From Bdellovibrionales bacterium CG12_big_fil_rev_8_21_14_0_65_38_15 (GTDB taxonomy: Bacteria > Bdellovibrionota > Bacteriovoracia > Bacteriovoracales > Bacteriovoracaceae): 64,000 nucleotides of DNA. The notes under the pieces are model-generated. The model ran no database searches, was not told the origin of the DNA, and saw nothing but the letters and a program-made list of their open reading frames with translations. The first letter of the stretch is position 1; every line of letters begins with the position of its first letter. The position numbers were made by a program, and so were the translations under genes. Positions 27,618 to 37,973 of the stretch are shown here, one piece after another. The DNA lies in the NCBI GenBank assembly GCA_002787775.1, contig PCUW01000040.1:1-64000 (forward strand). Reading direction: 5' to 3'.

Positions 27618-28789
27618 TCAATCTGCTTAAAATCTTAATGTCCGGCAAAGCTTCATTAAAATTCGCTCTTGGCGTTATTTCAGGCTTAGCTTTTTCCATG
27701 GCCGTTATTTTGGCGACGATTGGACTGATGGATGGATTTGAAACCACCATGCGCGAAGGCCTTAGAAAAACCACAGGGGACTTTTCGATCTATTCACGCG
27801 ATGGTTTCTTTACTCCGGATCAAAACCTTATTGATTCTCTTTCAGACGTAGGTGTTGAGGCCTATAGCGGATTGTTGCAACTCGAAGCTTTTGCTTTAAA
27901 AGAGGGTGTCGGCAAAGGAATTTTACTTCGAGGAATTGAAAAATCAGATTTCTTAAATGTGACCAATCTTGAACTACCATCAATGAGTGGGGGAGTGGTT
28001 CTAGGAAAAGTGTTAGCTGAATCTCTTAATGCTAAAGCAGGAGATCAGGTTGTTTTATCTTTTGCCCAAGGAAATTCTTCGTTGGCAGCACTTCCGACAT
28101 TAACACCGTTTAATATTGAAGGGACTATTTCCCACGGCATTTATCAAAAAGACGAGCGCTTTGCTTATACCGACTTAAATTCTTTGCAAGAAACACTTGG
28201 TTTATCAAATGCAGTGAACTCGATGATTGTTAGACTTAATCCTAACGTCACCACAGAGCAAATTAGCCAAGCGATTGAAGATCTGCGCTCAAGAATTGGT
28301 ATTAATTATACCATTAGGCCTTATTGGTCGGATTTTAGAACGTTACTTCAAGCCGTCAAAGCTGAAAAAGTTATGATTGGTTTAGTATTACAAGTCATCG
28401 TCGTCATTGCCATTATCAACGCGGCAGCTTTCATTATTTTCTTATCTGAGAGTCGCTCACAGGAATTATTTTTATTTAAAGCACTTGGAATGTCTCAAAA
28501 TGCTTTGGCCAAAGGGATGAAGATACTCGTTGCACTTCTTTGGGCGATCTCTAGCTTACTGGCCTTAGTCTTTGAGCGCTTCTTTAGCTTTCTCATTGCT
28601 AATTACGGTGCCAGCTTTTTACCTGGTGATATCTATTATGTTTCTTCAATTGAGCCAGTCCTAAGATGGCAAGACTTTGCCCTCGTCTCTTTGGGTGCAC
28701 TCGTTTGGGTTGCGATCATTTTAAGTTTTTCTTTAAGACAACTTAGAAAAGCACCTGTACTGCAAGGACTTAGAAAGGAGTTCTCTTAA
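27614..28789 (+). CDS. LolC/E-type ABC transporter permease (FtsX family)
   Basis: MacB/FtsX-like periplasmic domain and TM layout, next to a LolD-like ATPase. Confidence 0.88.
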   Translation: MINLLKILMSGKASLKFALGVISGLAFSMAVILATIGLMDGFETTMREGLRKTTGDFSIYSRDGFFTPDQNLIDSLSDVGVEAYSGLLQLEAFALKEGVGKGILLRGIEKSDFLNVTNLELPSMSGGVVLGKVLAESLNAKAGDQVVLSFAQGNSSLAALPTLTPFNIEGTISHGIYQKDERFAYTDLNSLQETLGLSNAVNSMIVRLNPNVTTEQISQAIEDLRSRIGINYTIRPYWSDFRTLLQAVKAEKVMIGLVLQVIVVIAIINAAAFIIFLSESRSQELFLFKALGMSQNALAKGMKILVALLWAISSLLALVFERFFSFLIANYGASFLPGDIYYVSSIEPVLRWQDFALVSLGALVWVAIILSFSLRQLRKAPVLQGLRKEFS

Positions 28790-29455
28790 ATGTCACAAAA
28801 CTATATTGAAATTCAAACGGTCGCTAAACATTACGGAAAAGTTAAAGCTCTTAACGGGGCTACACTCGCCTTTGAAAAAGGTGGTCAGTATGCTTTGACG
28901 GGCGCTTCAGGTTCAGGCAAGTCAACGTTGTTATATTTGATTGGCGGGCTTGATCGCGCTGATGAAGGAAGTGTTTTAGTTGATGGTAAAAATTTAAATA
29001 CTTTTAATGATGAAGAACTCGCAAAGTACCGCGGTAATGAAGTTGGATTTGTTTTTCAATTTCACTTTTTATTAAACTCTCTTAACTGCATTGATAATAT
29101 TTTACTGCCCTCAAAAATCTCGGCGCAAAACTCAAAAGAAGTCGAAAAGCGTGTGGCCGATCTCGCAAATCAATTAGGTGTTTCTAATTTACTTGAAAAA
29201 TATCCTTATCAGCTTTCTGGCGGAGAGCAGCAAAGAATAAATATTATTAGAGCTCTCTCTTTAAAGCCTAAACTTTTGCTGTGCGATGAGCCAACTGGAA
29301 ACCTTGATTCCAATAATACTGAGATCGTCGTTAATCTGCTTATGAAACTTGCCTCTGAAAACGGAACAACTTTAATCGTAGTCACTCATGATCGAAGCGT
29401 TGCATCGCGTTTTAGTCATCAAGTTGAGATGAAAGATGGTCAAATTGTGCATTGA
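28790..29455 (+). CDS. lolD: LolD-type ABC transporter ATP-binding protein
   Basis: 'GASGSGKSTLLYLIGGLDRADEG', 'LSGGEQQRINIIRALSLKPKLLLCDEPTGNLD'. Confidence 0.92.
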   Translation: MSQNYIEIQTVAKHYGKVKALNGATLAFEKGGQYALTGASGSGKSTLLYLIGGLDRADEGSVLVDGKNLNTFNDEELAKYRGNEVGFVFQFHFLLNSLNCIDNILLPSKISAQNSKEVEKRVADLANQLGVSNLLEKYPYQLSGGEQQRINIIRALSLKPKLLLCDEPTGNLDSNNTEIVVNLLMKLASENGTTLIVVTHDRSVASRFSHQVEMKDGQIVH

Positions 29456-29565
29456 TTCAAGATCTTGAATATAGGAAAAATCCTTTAAAGATCGTGGGGT
29501 TCTTGCTACTTTTTCCAGACTAATTTCGTTTTAAATACAGTTGACTGTTTTGAGGATCATACGCA

Positions 29566-31911
29566 ATGCCATACAAAGGCCAAACTGGTTACAAATCTCT
29601 GCCAGTTTTTATCCTATGTATTTTTATAATATGTTTATCCATTGGTATGGTGGCTTCTTCTAATACAGCTTTTGCTCAATCAACTAATATCCAAGATTTA
29701 GGCCCAAGAAAAAACCTCTTTAAAATTGATGGCATCGAAGTTCGTGGACTTAAGAAAGTTGAAAAAGAAGCTGTGCTTGAAAAAATAAGTGCACGTAAAG
29801 GCATGAAGCTTGATAACTATCTCTTAAAGCGCGACCTTGAAAAAATTTATAGCATGAAGTTTTTTGAGCAAGTCGAAGCTCACCAAGAAAAGAAAGGTCG
29901 ACGCGATATTCTAGTTTTCAAAGTTAAAGAAAAACCAATCATTACCAAAATTACTTATAAAGGTAACGATGAACTTTCTGAGGATGATTTCAAGGACAAG
30001 GTTAAGACTAGGCCTTTCGCCATTCTTGATGTCAGTACCATTCAAAGTGATGTCATCGCTCTTCAAAAACTCTACGAAGAAAAAGGCTTTTACCTAGCTT
30101 CAGTTCATTTTAGAGTCGTTCAGATTAATGATGAAAACGTTGAGCTTGTTTACGATATTAAAGAATACGACAAAGTTCGCGTGAAGAAAGTGGCTTTCCT
30201 TGGAAACAAAGCTTTTAGCGATTCTCAGCTTAAAGATATTATGGAAACCAGAGAAGAGAGTTATTTCTCTTGGATGTCTGGGTCGGGTAATTTTAAAGAG
30301 TTTAACTTTCAAACAGATATTGAGCGCCTTAAGTATTTCTATAAAACTAAAGGCTATCTTCAAATCAACGTTGCAACACCTGAGATTACTGTTTCAGACG
30401 ATAAGAAATGGGTATTCATCACCGTTAAGGTTCAAGAAGGTCCTCAGTTTAGCGTCAATAGAGTGAAGTTCTTGGGCGAAGTCTTATTTCCGGAAGATGA
30501 TCTTAGAGAAAAAATTAAGCTCAAGGGTGGCGCGACTTATTCGGAAGAACTGTTAAGACAAGACATTCAGTTACTTACTGAAATGTACCAAGATGAAGGC
30601 TACGCTTTTGCCAACGTACTTCGTACACTTGAAGTCGTTCCAGGTGAGAACAAAGTTGATATCGAATTCTCATTTGAAAAAGGTAAAATCGCTTATTTTG
30701 GTAAAATTATTGTTAAAGGTAATACCAAGACAAGAGATAAAGTTGTTCGCCGTGAACTTAAAATCAAAGAAGGCGTCAGGTTCTCTGGAACGGCCCTTCG
30801 CGAGTCGAAAGAAAATGTGAACCGTCTTGGCTTCTTTGAACAGGGAAGTGTTGTCTTTACAACAGTAACTCCTCCGGGGCGCGACGACGTTCTTGACGTG
30901 GAAATTTCAGTAAAAGAGAGAAATACCGGACAAATCTCACTTGGAGCTGGTTATTCAACAGCGACTGGTGGATTCCTTCAGGCTTCGATTGCACAAAATA
31001 ACTTTAGAGGCCTAGGTCAAAACCTGTCGTTTAGTCTTTCTCTTGCTGATCAAAACCAAACGTTCAACGTAGGATTCACTGAACCATATTTGATGGATAC
31101 AAAGTGGACTGCCGGTTTTGATATCTTTAGAACCAACAACACAACCTCAGACAGCTTTAGTTATAAGCGTAAAGGCTTTGATGTTCGCGTTGGTTACCCG
31201 ATCTTTGATTACACAAGATTGTTCTTAACTTACAAGCTTGAAGATACTCAAATCAGCGCTAAAGAAGACCCAACAATTGATGAAGCTGTAGAAAATGGTA
31301 TTGCTTCTTCAGTGAGAACAACATTGCTTCGTGACCGTAGAAATAATACTTTTGAGCCGACCGAAGGATACTATGTTTCTGCTTCAACAGAATATGCTGG
31401 TGTTGGTGGCGATAAAAAGTGGTGGCTTAACGAAGTTGATGGAAGGCACTACTGGAACTTGGTTGGGGATCTGGTCTTTAGATCAAGGCTTTACGCTGCC
31501 AAACTAGAGCGAGTAGGAAACCAGGCAATCCCAAGAACTGAAAAACTAACCCTTGGTGGAGCTAGAAACCTTAGAGGTTATGACTTTGAGGCCATTGGGC
31601 CAAAAAGAACTGTGCCAAACGTCACGACAGGTCAAAATGAAACCTTCAATGCTGGGGCTTTATTTGCGACTTATACAACCTTCGAATTTGAACACCCATT
31701 AGCTCGTGAAGCAGGTCTTAAATGGGTTGTATTCTTTGACGCAGGCGATGCTGGAAAGATTGACCAAATTGATCTGAAAATGGACTACGGTTTTGGATTT
31801 AGATGGTTCTCTCCAATTGGTGTACTAAGATTTGAATTTGGATACCCAATCAACCCATCAAGCACAGATGCTGGTAGCCAATTCCACTTCGATATTGGAC
31901 AATTATTTTAA
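29566..31911 (+). CDS. bamA: Outer membrane assembly factor BamA
   Basis: Five POTRA-like repeats and Omp85 barrel ('GGARNLRGYDFEAIGP'). Confidence 0.96.
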   Translation: MPYKGQTGYKSLPVFILCIFIICLSIGMVASSNTAFAQSTNIQDLGPRKNLFKIDGIEVRGLKKVEKEAVLEKISARKGMKLDNYLLKRDLEKIYSMKFFEQVEAHQEKKGRRDILVFKVKEKPIITKITYKGNDELSEDDFKDKVKTRPFAILDVSTIQSDVIALQKLYEEKGFYLASVHFRVVQINDENVELVYDIKEYDKVRVKKVAFLGNKAFSDSQLKDIMETREESYFSWMSGSGNFKEFNFQTDIERLKYFYKTKGYLQINVATPEITVSDDKKWVFITVKVQEGPQFSVNRVKFLGEVLFPEDDLREKIKLKGGATYSEELLRQDIQLLTEMYQDEGYAFANVLRTLEVVPGENKVDIEFSFEKGKIAYFGKIIVKGNTKTRDKVVRRELKIKEGVRFSGTALRESKENVNRLGFFEQGSVVFTTVTPPGRDDVLDVEISVKERNTGQISLGAGYSTATGGFLQASIAQNNFRGLGQNLSFSLSLADQNQTFNVGFTEPYLMDTKWTAGFDIFRTNNTTSDSFSYKRKGFDVRVGYPIFDYTRLFLTYKLEDTQISAKEDPTIDEAVENGIASSVRTTLLRDRRNNTFEPTEGYYVSASTEYAGVGGDKKWWLNEVDGRHYWNLVGDLVFRSRLYAAKLERVGNQAIPRTEKLTLGGARNLRGYDFEAIGPKRTVPNVTTGQNETFNAGALFATYTTFEFEHPLAREAGLKWVVFFDAGDAGKIDQIDLKMDYGFGFRWFSPIGVLRFEFGYPINPSSTDAGSQFHFDIGQLF

Positions 31912-31952
31912 TTTGAAGAAAGTTATCTACTAAGACGGATTTGGAGATAGAG

Positions 31953-32459
31953 ATGAAAATTATATCAGTAGCATTATTGGCCATAACTCTTGCAGCACCA
32001 GCGGCTCACGCTCTTGTTCTTGGCAAAGTTGATATTCAAAAAGTTCTTTTAACAGTGAAGCAGGGACAAAAAGTTCGTGAAGAACTCAAAAAAGAATTTG
32101 ATAAAAAACAAGGTTCTCTTCAAAAAGAAGAGGGTTCTATAAGAAAAATGCAAGAAGACTTTCAAAAGCAAGGCGTTGTCATGAATGACAAAGCTAAAGC
32201 TAAGAAAGAGCAAGAGATTCAAGAAAAGATTATTCTTCTTCAGCAAAAATCAATGAGCTATCAAAAAGAAATTCAAGAAATGGAAAACAAACTTAAAAAG
32301 CCAATTCTTGAGCGCGTAAAAGAAGTGATTGATGAAGTCTCTAAATCAGCTAGTGTTGATATGACTTATGAATCATCAACAGCTCCTATCGTTTATGCGA
32401 AAGATGAAAAAGATTTAACAGATGATGTTGTTAAGGCTTACGACAAAAAGTTTAAATAA
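31953..32459 (+). CDS. skp: OmpH/Skp family periplasmic chaperone
   Basis: Signal peptide, Lys/Glu-rich coiled coil, downstream of bamA. Confidence 0.9.
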   Translation: MKIISVALLAITLAAPAAHALVLGKVDIQKVLLTVKQGQKVREELKKEFDKKQGSLQKEEGSIRKMQEDFQKQGVVMNDKAKAKKEQEIQEKIILLQQKSMSYQKEIQEMENKLKKPILERVKEVIDEVSKSASVDMTYESSTAPIVYAKDEKDLTDDVVKAYDKKFK

Positions 32460-32539
32460 GAAGAACTTTTCTAAGCACTACGTTTAAGTTTTATAAATAG
32501 GGAACGACGAGTGCGTTCCCTTTTGTTTATGGACAAACC

Positions 32540-33550
32540 ATGAATTTAGATGAAATTTTAAAATCAGAAAAAAATATTGAAGTCTTAATTCCTGCTAAGT
32601 CTAAGGAAGTGACGTTTTTAACTGATCTGGATCATCTAACAGACAATGCTCTAGTCATCCTTGGTGATAAAAAGTTCTTAAGTAAATTTTCTTCTCTTAA
32701 GTCCAAACCTAAAGTTCACGTCATCGTTAATGAAAAAATAGCCACCGAAGCTAAGAGTCTAGAAAATGATATTCTTTCTCTTTCGGTTTCAAAGAATGTA
32801 CCGCTAACAATTTCTCTATTATCAAAAATATTTTTCGATCAAAAAACTAAAAGCTTAAATCATTGGCATGATGGCAGACAAAATGGTTCAGTCTCCCTTG
32901 ATCCTTCAAGCTTTATTGCTCAAGGAGTTCACCTCGGTCACGATGTCGTGATAGAGGCCAATGTTAAAATCCATTCAGGTTGTGTGATTGAAGGGCCATG
33001 TACAATTGGCGAAGGCTCTGAGCTTTTTGCAAACGTAACTGTTTATCCTTTCACTAGTATTGGTAAGAACGTCCGAATCCATTCAGGAACAGTTATTGGT
33101 GCTGATGGGTTTGGTTATAATTTTGATAGCGGAATTCATCATAAAATTTGGCATTTTGGTGGAGTGACGATTGGTCACAACGTTGAGATTGGAGCCAATT
33201 CGTGTGTTGATCAGGGTACTTTTTCTCCAACAACAATTGGAGATGGAACCAAGGTTGATAATCATGTTCAAATCGCTCACAACTGTAAAATTGGTCGTGG
33301 GGTTATTATCTGCGGGCATGTTGCTTTTGGTGGAAGTGCAGTCATCGGTGACTTCACTGTCCTTGGTGGCAAAGCGGCAGTTGGAAATGGAGTGATTGTT
33401 GGCAAAGCCTGCCAGGTTGCTGGAAATGCCATGGTAAATTCAGATATTGAGGATTCGAGTGTTGTTGCCGGTCACCCTGCTAGACCATTAAAAGAATGGC
33501 TTCGTGGAGTCGCTTGGCTAAGACAGCAATCTCTAAAATCGAAAGGATAA
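32540..33550 (+). CDS. lpxD: UDP-3-O-acylglucosamine N-acyltransferase LpxD
   Basis: Left-handed beta-helix hexapeptides, 'HKIWHFGGVTIGHNVEIGANSCVDQGTF'. Confidence 0.96.
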   Translation: MNLDEILKSEKNIEVLIPAKSKEVTFLTDLDHLTDNALVILGDKKFLSKFSSLKSKPKVHVIVNEKIATEAKSLENDILSLSVSKNVPLTISLLSKIFFDQKTKSLNHWHDGRQNGSVSLDPSSFIAQGVHLGHDVVIEANVKIHSGCVIEGPCTIGEGSELFANVTVYPFTSIGKNVRIHSGTVIGADGFGYNFDSGIHHKIWHFGGVTIGHNVEIGANSCVDQGTFSPTTIGDGTKVDNHVQIAHNCKIGRGVIICGHVAFGGSAVIGDFTVLGGKAAVGNGVIVGKACQVAGNAMVNSDIEDSSVVAGHPARPLKEWLRGVAWLRQQSLKSKG

Positions 33551-33554
33551 ATCT

Positions 33555-34049
33555 ATGTTAGTCACAAAAGAGAATGTTTTAAATTTTTTACCACACAGAG
33601 ATCCGTTTCTGTTTATTGATGGAGTTGAGAAAGTTCAACCAGCAAACCCTATCACTGAAGGGCAGCTACTAACTCCAAAAGAAATCATTGATTCTGTGGT
33701 CACAGCAAATTGGCACGCTAGAGCAGATCATCCAATTTTTGAAGGTCACTTTCCAGGAAAGCCAATTCTTCCAGGCGTCGTTCAAGTTGAGATGATGGCA
33801 CAAGCTGCAAGCTTCTCTTATTTTCTTGTATGTGAGGATCCTTATAACCAAGATATGGATGTAGCGCTTCTAGGTGTAGATAAGGCTAGATTTAGAAAAC
33901 CAATTCTTCCAGGAATGGACTTAGTTATTACCTGTAAGGCGACAAAAGTACGAGGACCTATCAATAGCTTTGATTGCCAAGTTCATGTTGCTGGAGAGTT
34001 AATGAGTGAATGTTCTGTTTTGGCCCAAATTGCATTTAAAAGGAAATAA
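33555..34049 (+). CDS. fabZ: 3-hydroxyacyl-ACP dehydratase FabZ
   Basis: 'FLPHRDPFLFIDGVEKV', 'HFPGKPILPGVVQVEMMAQAAS'. Confidence 0.97.
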   Translation: MLVTKENVLNFLPHRDPFLFIDGVEKVQPANPITEGQLLTPKEIIDSVVTANWHARADHPIFEGHFPGKPILPGVVQVEMMAQAASFSYFLVCEDPYNQDMDVALLGVDKARFRKPILPGMDLVITCKATKVRGPINSFDCQVHVAGELMSECSVLAQIAFKRK

Positions 34050-34052
34050 CAT

Positions 34053-34844
34053 ATGAGTGTTTCGATTCATCCATCCGCCATCGTATCTCCTGAAGCGAAG
34101 ATTGCACCAAATGTTTCGATTGGACCTTTTTCTATTATTGGTCCAAATGTTGAAATAAGCACGGGTTGTATAATCGGAGCCCAGGTTCATATCGATGGCC
34201 ATACAAAAATTGGTGAAAATAATCGTTTCGAATCTTTCTGCAGCATAGGTGCAGCTCCACAAGATACTTCTTATAAAGGTGAGCCAACTCAAACCGTGAT
34301 TGGTAGTGGGAACACTTTTAGAGAATATGTCTCGGTTCACCGTGGGACATTAAAAGATAACGGCATCACGAATGTAGGAAATAATTCATTATTTATGGCC
34401 TATGTACATCTTGGTCACGATGTTCAGTTTGGTAGCAATTGCGTCGTCGCTAACTCAACTAACTTTGCAGGACACGTTAAAGTTGGTGACAGAGTTATTA
34501 TTGGTGGTGGAAGTCAGATTAGCCAATTTGTTTCTATTGGTAGAGGCGCTTATATCGGTGGTGCGACTGCGATCGATAGAGATATTCCAATATTTTGTAC
34601 GGCCTATGGAAATAGAGTGAAGCTCAAAGGCGTTAATATTATCGGGATGAGAAGACAGGGTGTAGAGAAAGCCGCCATTAGCGAAGTCTTAGACTTTTAT
34701 AGAACAATGGAAGCCTCGGCGCTTTCTCCTAGAGCATTCGTTGAACATGAAGAACATATGGCGGAGTTTAAAGACAACGTTATTATTAGTGAAATGGTTT
34801 CATTTATTAGAGTAAGTGAAGTCGGGATTGCACCATTTCTATGA
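34053..34844 (+). CDS. lpxA: UDP-GlcNAc (or diamino variant) acyltransferase LpxA
   Basis: Hexapeptide repeats, 'FREYVSVHRGT', 'AYVHLGHDVQFGSNCVVANS'. Confidence 0.97.
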   Translation: MSVSIHPSAIVSPEAKIAPNVSIGPFSIIGPNVEISTGCIIGAQVHIDGHTKIGENNRFESFCSIGAAPQDTSYKGEPTQTVIGSGNTFREYVSVHRGTLKDNGITNVGNNSLFMAYVHLGHDVQFGSNCVVANSTNFAGHVKVGDRVIIGGGSQISQFVSIGRGAYIGGATAIDRDIPIFCTAYGNRVKLKGVNIIGMRRQGVEKAAISEVLDFYRTMEASALSPRAFVEHEEHMAEFKDNVIISEMVSFIRVSEVGIAPFL

Positions 34845-35779
34845 AGGCAATTAATACAGCACTTATCGGTTATGGTCACCTTGGACGTTTTCACGCACAA
34901 AAAATTGTTGCGCTCGATTTATCTAACTTAGTTGCTATCGTTGAGCCATCAAAAGCTGGTCAACAAACAGCTAAAGATGCTCATCCTAATGTTTTAATTG
35001 TGAACTCTATTGATGAGCTTCCAGCCAATGTGGAAGCAGCCATCGTGGTCACTCCCACATCATTTCACTTTGATTTATGCAAAAAACTCATTGAAAAAAA
35101 TATTCATATTTTCTGTGAAAAGCCAGTCACAGATAAACTCGAAGATTCTTTAACCCTTCAAAGCTTAATGAAAGATAAGAAATTAGTTTTTCAGGTAGGA
35201 CATAGTGAAAGATGTCATGAAGCTTGGGAGCAAAAAGGCTTAATGTCTCCTTATCTAGGAGCAGGAGCTCATCTTCGACTTGATCGTTACGCTGCCTTTA
35301 AAGGCAGAGCGACAGATGTTGATGTGGTTAATGATCTCATGATTCATGATCTTGATTTGCTTCGATATTTATTAGGTCAAGATCCTGTTAATGTCAGCGC
35401 GACGGGATTTAAACAAAGAACAAACAAATGGGATCACGTGGTGGCTCATTTCACTTTCACCAACGGCTGCGTCGCTGACATCACAGTCGGTCGCGGGCAT
35501 GTTCACGAAGTAAGATCACTTGAAGGCTCAAGTGAGCATGGCGTCCTTCGAGTTGATTTAATGAATAGTCAGATTCAGATCGCTCATAAAGAAGCCAGCG
35601 AGATTAAGGTTATCAATTATACAAAAAGAGACCATTTATTAATGGAGCAAGAAAATTTTTATCGCTCTATTAATGAGGGAAGCACTCCGATGGTTACTCT
35701 TGAAGATGGCGTTAAAGCAGTTAAATTAATTGATGCCGTTCTTCGCTCTCTTGAAACAAAAAATGTGGTTAATCTCTAA
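34841..35779 (+). CDS. Gfo/Idh/MocA-family oxidoreductase (GnnA-like candidate)
   Basis: 'ALIGYGHLGRFHAQKIVALDLSNLVAIVEPS', 'CEKPVTDKLEDS'; located between lpxA and lpxB. Confidence 0.88.
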   Translation: MKAINTALIGYGHLGRFHAQKIVALDLSNLVAIVEPSKAGQQTAKDAHPNVLIVNSIDELPANVEAAIVVTPTSFHFDLCKKLIEKNIHIFCEKPVTDKLEDSLTLQSLMKDKKLVFQVGHSERCHEAWEQKGLMSPYLGAGAHLRLDRYAAFKGRATDVDVVNDLMIHDLDLLRYLLGQDPVNVSATGFKQRTNKWDHVVAHFTFTNGCVADITVGRGHVHEVRSLEGSSEHGVLRVDLMNSQIQIAHKEASEIKVINYTKRDHLLMEQENFYRSINEGSTPMVTLEDGVKAVKLIDAVLRSLETKNVVNL

Positions 35780-36918
35780 TGAAAGAATGGTGCCTGTTAA
35801 TTGCCGGAGAAAAATCAGGTGAGGAACACGCACTAAGCTTTTTACCTGCCTTAAAAAAACTTAATCCGAATTTAGAATTCTTTGGTGTTGGTGGTGATGA
35901 ACTTCAGGCCCAGGGAATGGAGTTAAGTTATCATCTTAAGGATTTTTCAAGCTTTGGTTTTTCTGAAGTTGTGAATAAGATTCCTTTTTACCTAAAAGCT
36001 TTAAATAAACTCACACAAGAAGTTAAAGATCGTCAGTGCAAAGTTGCTATTCTTATCGATTTTCAAGATTTCAATTTGAAACTGGCAAAAAAACTAGCTA
36101 AGCAAGGGGTACAGATTTTATATTATGTCGCTCCTCAAGCATGGGCGTGGAAAGCTTATCGCGCTAAAGTCTTACAAAATACTGTTCATACACTATTTTC
36201 GATCCTGCCCTTTGAGAAAAAATGGTTTAATGATCGGGGTGTTTCGAAAATCATCTCCGTACCGCACCCATTATTGATTAATTATGCAAAAGCTTTAGCA
36301 GATCTTGAGACAAGAACATATGAGTCAATGAATGAGAAGGTTCGACTTTTGTTACTTCCTGGAAGTCGAAATGATGAAGTGAGATTCTTGCTTCCAGAAT
36401 TTGAAGAAACGGTAAAGCATTTAAGAAAAACATTGAATAAGAATGTTGAAGTTGGAATTGTTTATTCTTCAAACGTAAAACAAGAGCATTGGAATTCTTT
36501 TAAACAAAACATTGATCATTCTTGGACAAATACAGATTTAGAAAAAGCCATGAAATGGGCCGATATTGCATTGGCGACAAGTGGTACTGTGACACTTGCC
36601 ACGGGTTTATTTCAGTTACCAACAGTAGTTGCCTATAAAGGGTCACTTTTGAATCAATATATTTTCGAGACCTTTGTTAAGTACGATAAACCAATTTCAC
36701 TTACCAACCTAATCCTTGATCAAATTGTTTTTCCAGAGTTTATACAAGAAAGAGCCACTTCTTTTAACATGACAAAAGCTTTGTTAAAATTAATTCAAGA
36801 TCCCAATGAATTTAATAGAGTAAAGATGAGCTTGACCAAACTTCCCAATTTACTTTCAGGAGACGGTGAGCCCGCAGAGCATATGATGAAAGCTTTTCAT
36901 TTGAAGGAGTCTGTATGA
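35779..36918 (+). CDS. lpxB: Lipid-A-disaccharide synthase LpxB
   Basis: 'IAGEKSGEEHALSFL', 'YYVAPQAWAWKAYRAK', 'LLLPGSRNDEV'. Confidence 0.95.
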   Translation: MKEWCLLIAGEKSGEEHALSFLPALKKLNPNLEFFGVGGDELQAQGMELSYHLKDFSSFGFSEVVNKIPFYLKALNKLTQEVKDRQCKVAILIDFQDFNLKLAKKLAKQGVQILYYVAPQAWAWKAYRAKVLQNTVHTLFSILPFEKKWFNDRGVSKIISVPHPLLINYAKALADLETRTYESMNEKVRLLLLPGSRNDEVRFLLPEFEETVKHLRKTLNKNVEVGIVYSSNVKQEHWNSFKQNIDHSWTNTDLEKAMKWADIALATSGTVTLATGLFQLPTVVAYKGSLLNQYIFETFVKYDKPISLTNLILDQIVFPEFIQERATSFNMTKALLKLIQDPNEFNRVKMSLTKLPNLLSGDGEPAEHMMKAFHLKESV

Positions 36919-37973
36919 TAGCTCTTTCAAAAATTTTCCAATATCTCTTAATGCCACTGGCTTTTCTTTGGGAAGCTTACTACCGTGTTAGACGTTTCTT
37001 TTATACGTATGGTTATTTAGATCAAAATATCTTCCAAGTTCCAATCGTATCCATCGGAAATCTGACCTTTGGTGGAACTGGTAAAACACCTTTTACTTTA
37101 TGGTTATCTGAGTTTTATGCACGTCATGACTTAAAAATTATGATTTTAATGCGTGGATATAAAGGAAAACTTGAAAAGAGTAGTGGGATTTTACGTGGTG
37201 GACGTAAGCTTGGTTATAATCCTTTTGATTACGGTGATGAACCACTTCTTTTGGCTAGACGTCTTGAGCAAGCAAGTATCGTTGTGGGTAGAAATAGAAG
37301 TGAAAACCTTCGCTATTATTTTGCGAACGAAAAGCCGGACGTGGTGCTGTTAGACGATGGCCATCAACATCTTAAACTTTATCGAGATATAAATATCGTT
37401 TTATTTGATGCCTTGATGCCAATTGATCGCTACAAAGTCGCTCCGCTGGGTTATATGCGAGAGGGTTTCTCTGCACTAAAAGCTGCTGATCTTGTCGTTA
37501 TTGGCCGAGCTGACCAAGCTCTTCGTGAAAATATTGATGAACTTAAAGTTCTTGTGAAGAAATTCTCCCCACCAGGAACTGTTTTTGCTGAAATCGGTTA
37601 TCGTCCGACAGGCGTCTTTAATGCCAGAACTTCAGTTAAAGAAGATATTCAAACTTTGCAGGGAAGAAAAGTTATCTGTCTTGCGGGTATTGCATCTCCC
37701 GTATCATTTTACGCTCTTGTTGAATCTCTCGGAGCAGACCTTATTGAAAGACATACATTCCCTGATCATCATTATTTTACAGGCGAAGAAGTTAAGGAAA
37801 TTATTGATCAAGCTAAAGAGCGCGATGCTCTTGTTTTAACCACTGAAAAAGATATGGTTAAGCTTAGAAGGGTTAGTGATGATGAAGCGATTCATTACCT
37901 TGAAATCAATGTTGTGTTTTTAGATGGCGCCAAAGAAACAGAAGCGCTTCTTCTAAAGGCGGCTAAGAAATGA
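36915..37973 (+). CDS. lpxK: Tetraacyldisaccharide 4'-kinase LpxK
   Basis: 'VSIGNLTFGGTGKTPFTLWL', 'DVVLLDDGHQHLKL'. Confidence 0.96.
   Translation: MIALSKIFQYLLMPLAFLWEAYYRVRRFFYTYGYLDQNIFQVPIVSIGNLTFGGTGKTPFTLWLSEFYARHDLKIMILMRGYKGKLEKSSGILRGGRKLGYNPFDYGDEPLLLARRLEQASIVVGRNRSENLRYYFANEKPDVVLLDDGHQHLKLYRDINIVLFDALMPIDRYKVAPLGYMREGFSALKAADLVVIGRADQALRENIDELKVLVKKFSPPGTVFAEIGYRPTGVFNARTSVKEDIQTLQGRKVICLAGIASPVSFYALVESLGADLIERHTFPDHHYFTGEEVKEIIDQAKERDALVLTTEKDMVKLRRVSDDEAIHYLEINVVFLDGAKETEALLLKAAKK

Noticed and set aside
29455-29470. Perfect palindrome ATTCAAGATCTTGAAT at the end of lolD
   Set aside because: No T tract and overlaps the stop codon; 16-bp AT-rich palindromes can occur by chance. 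No supporting context.
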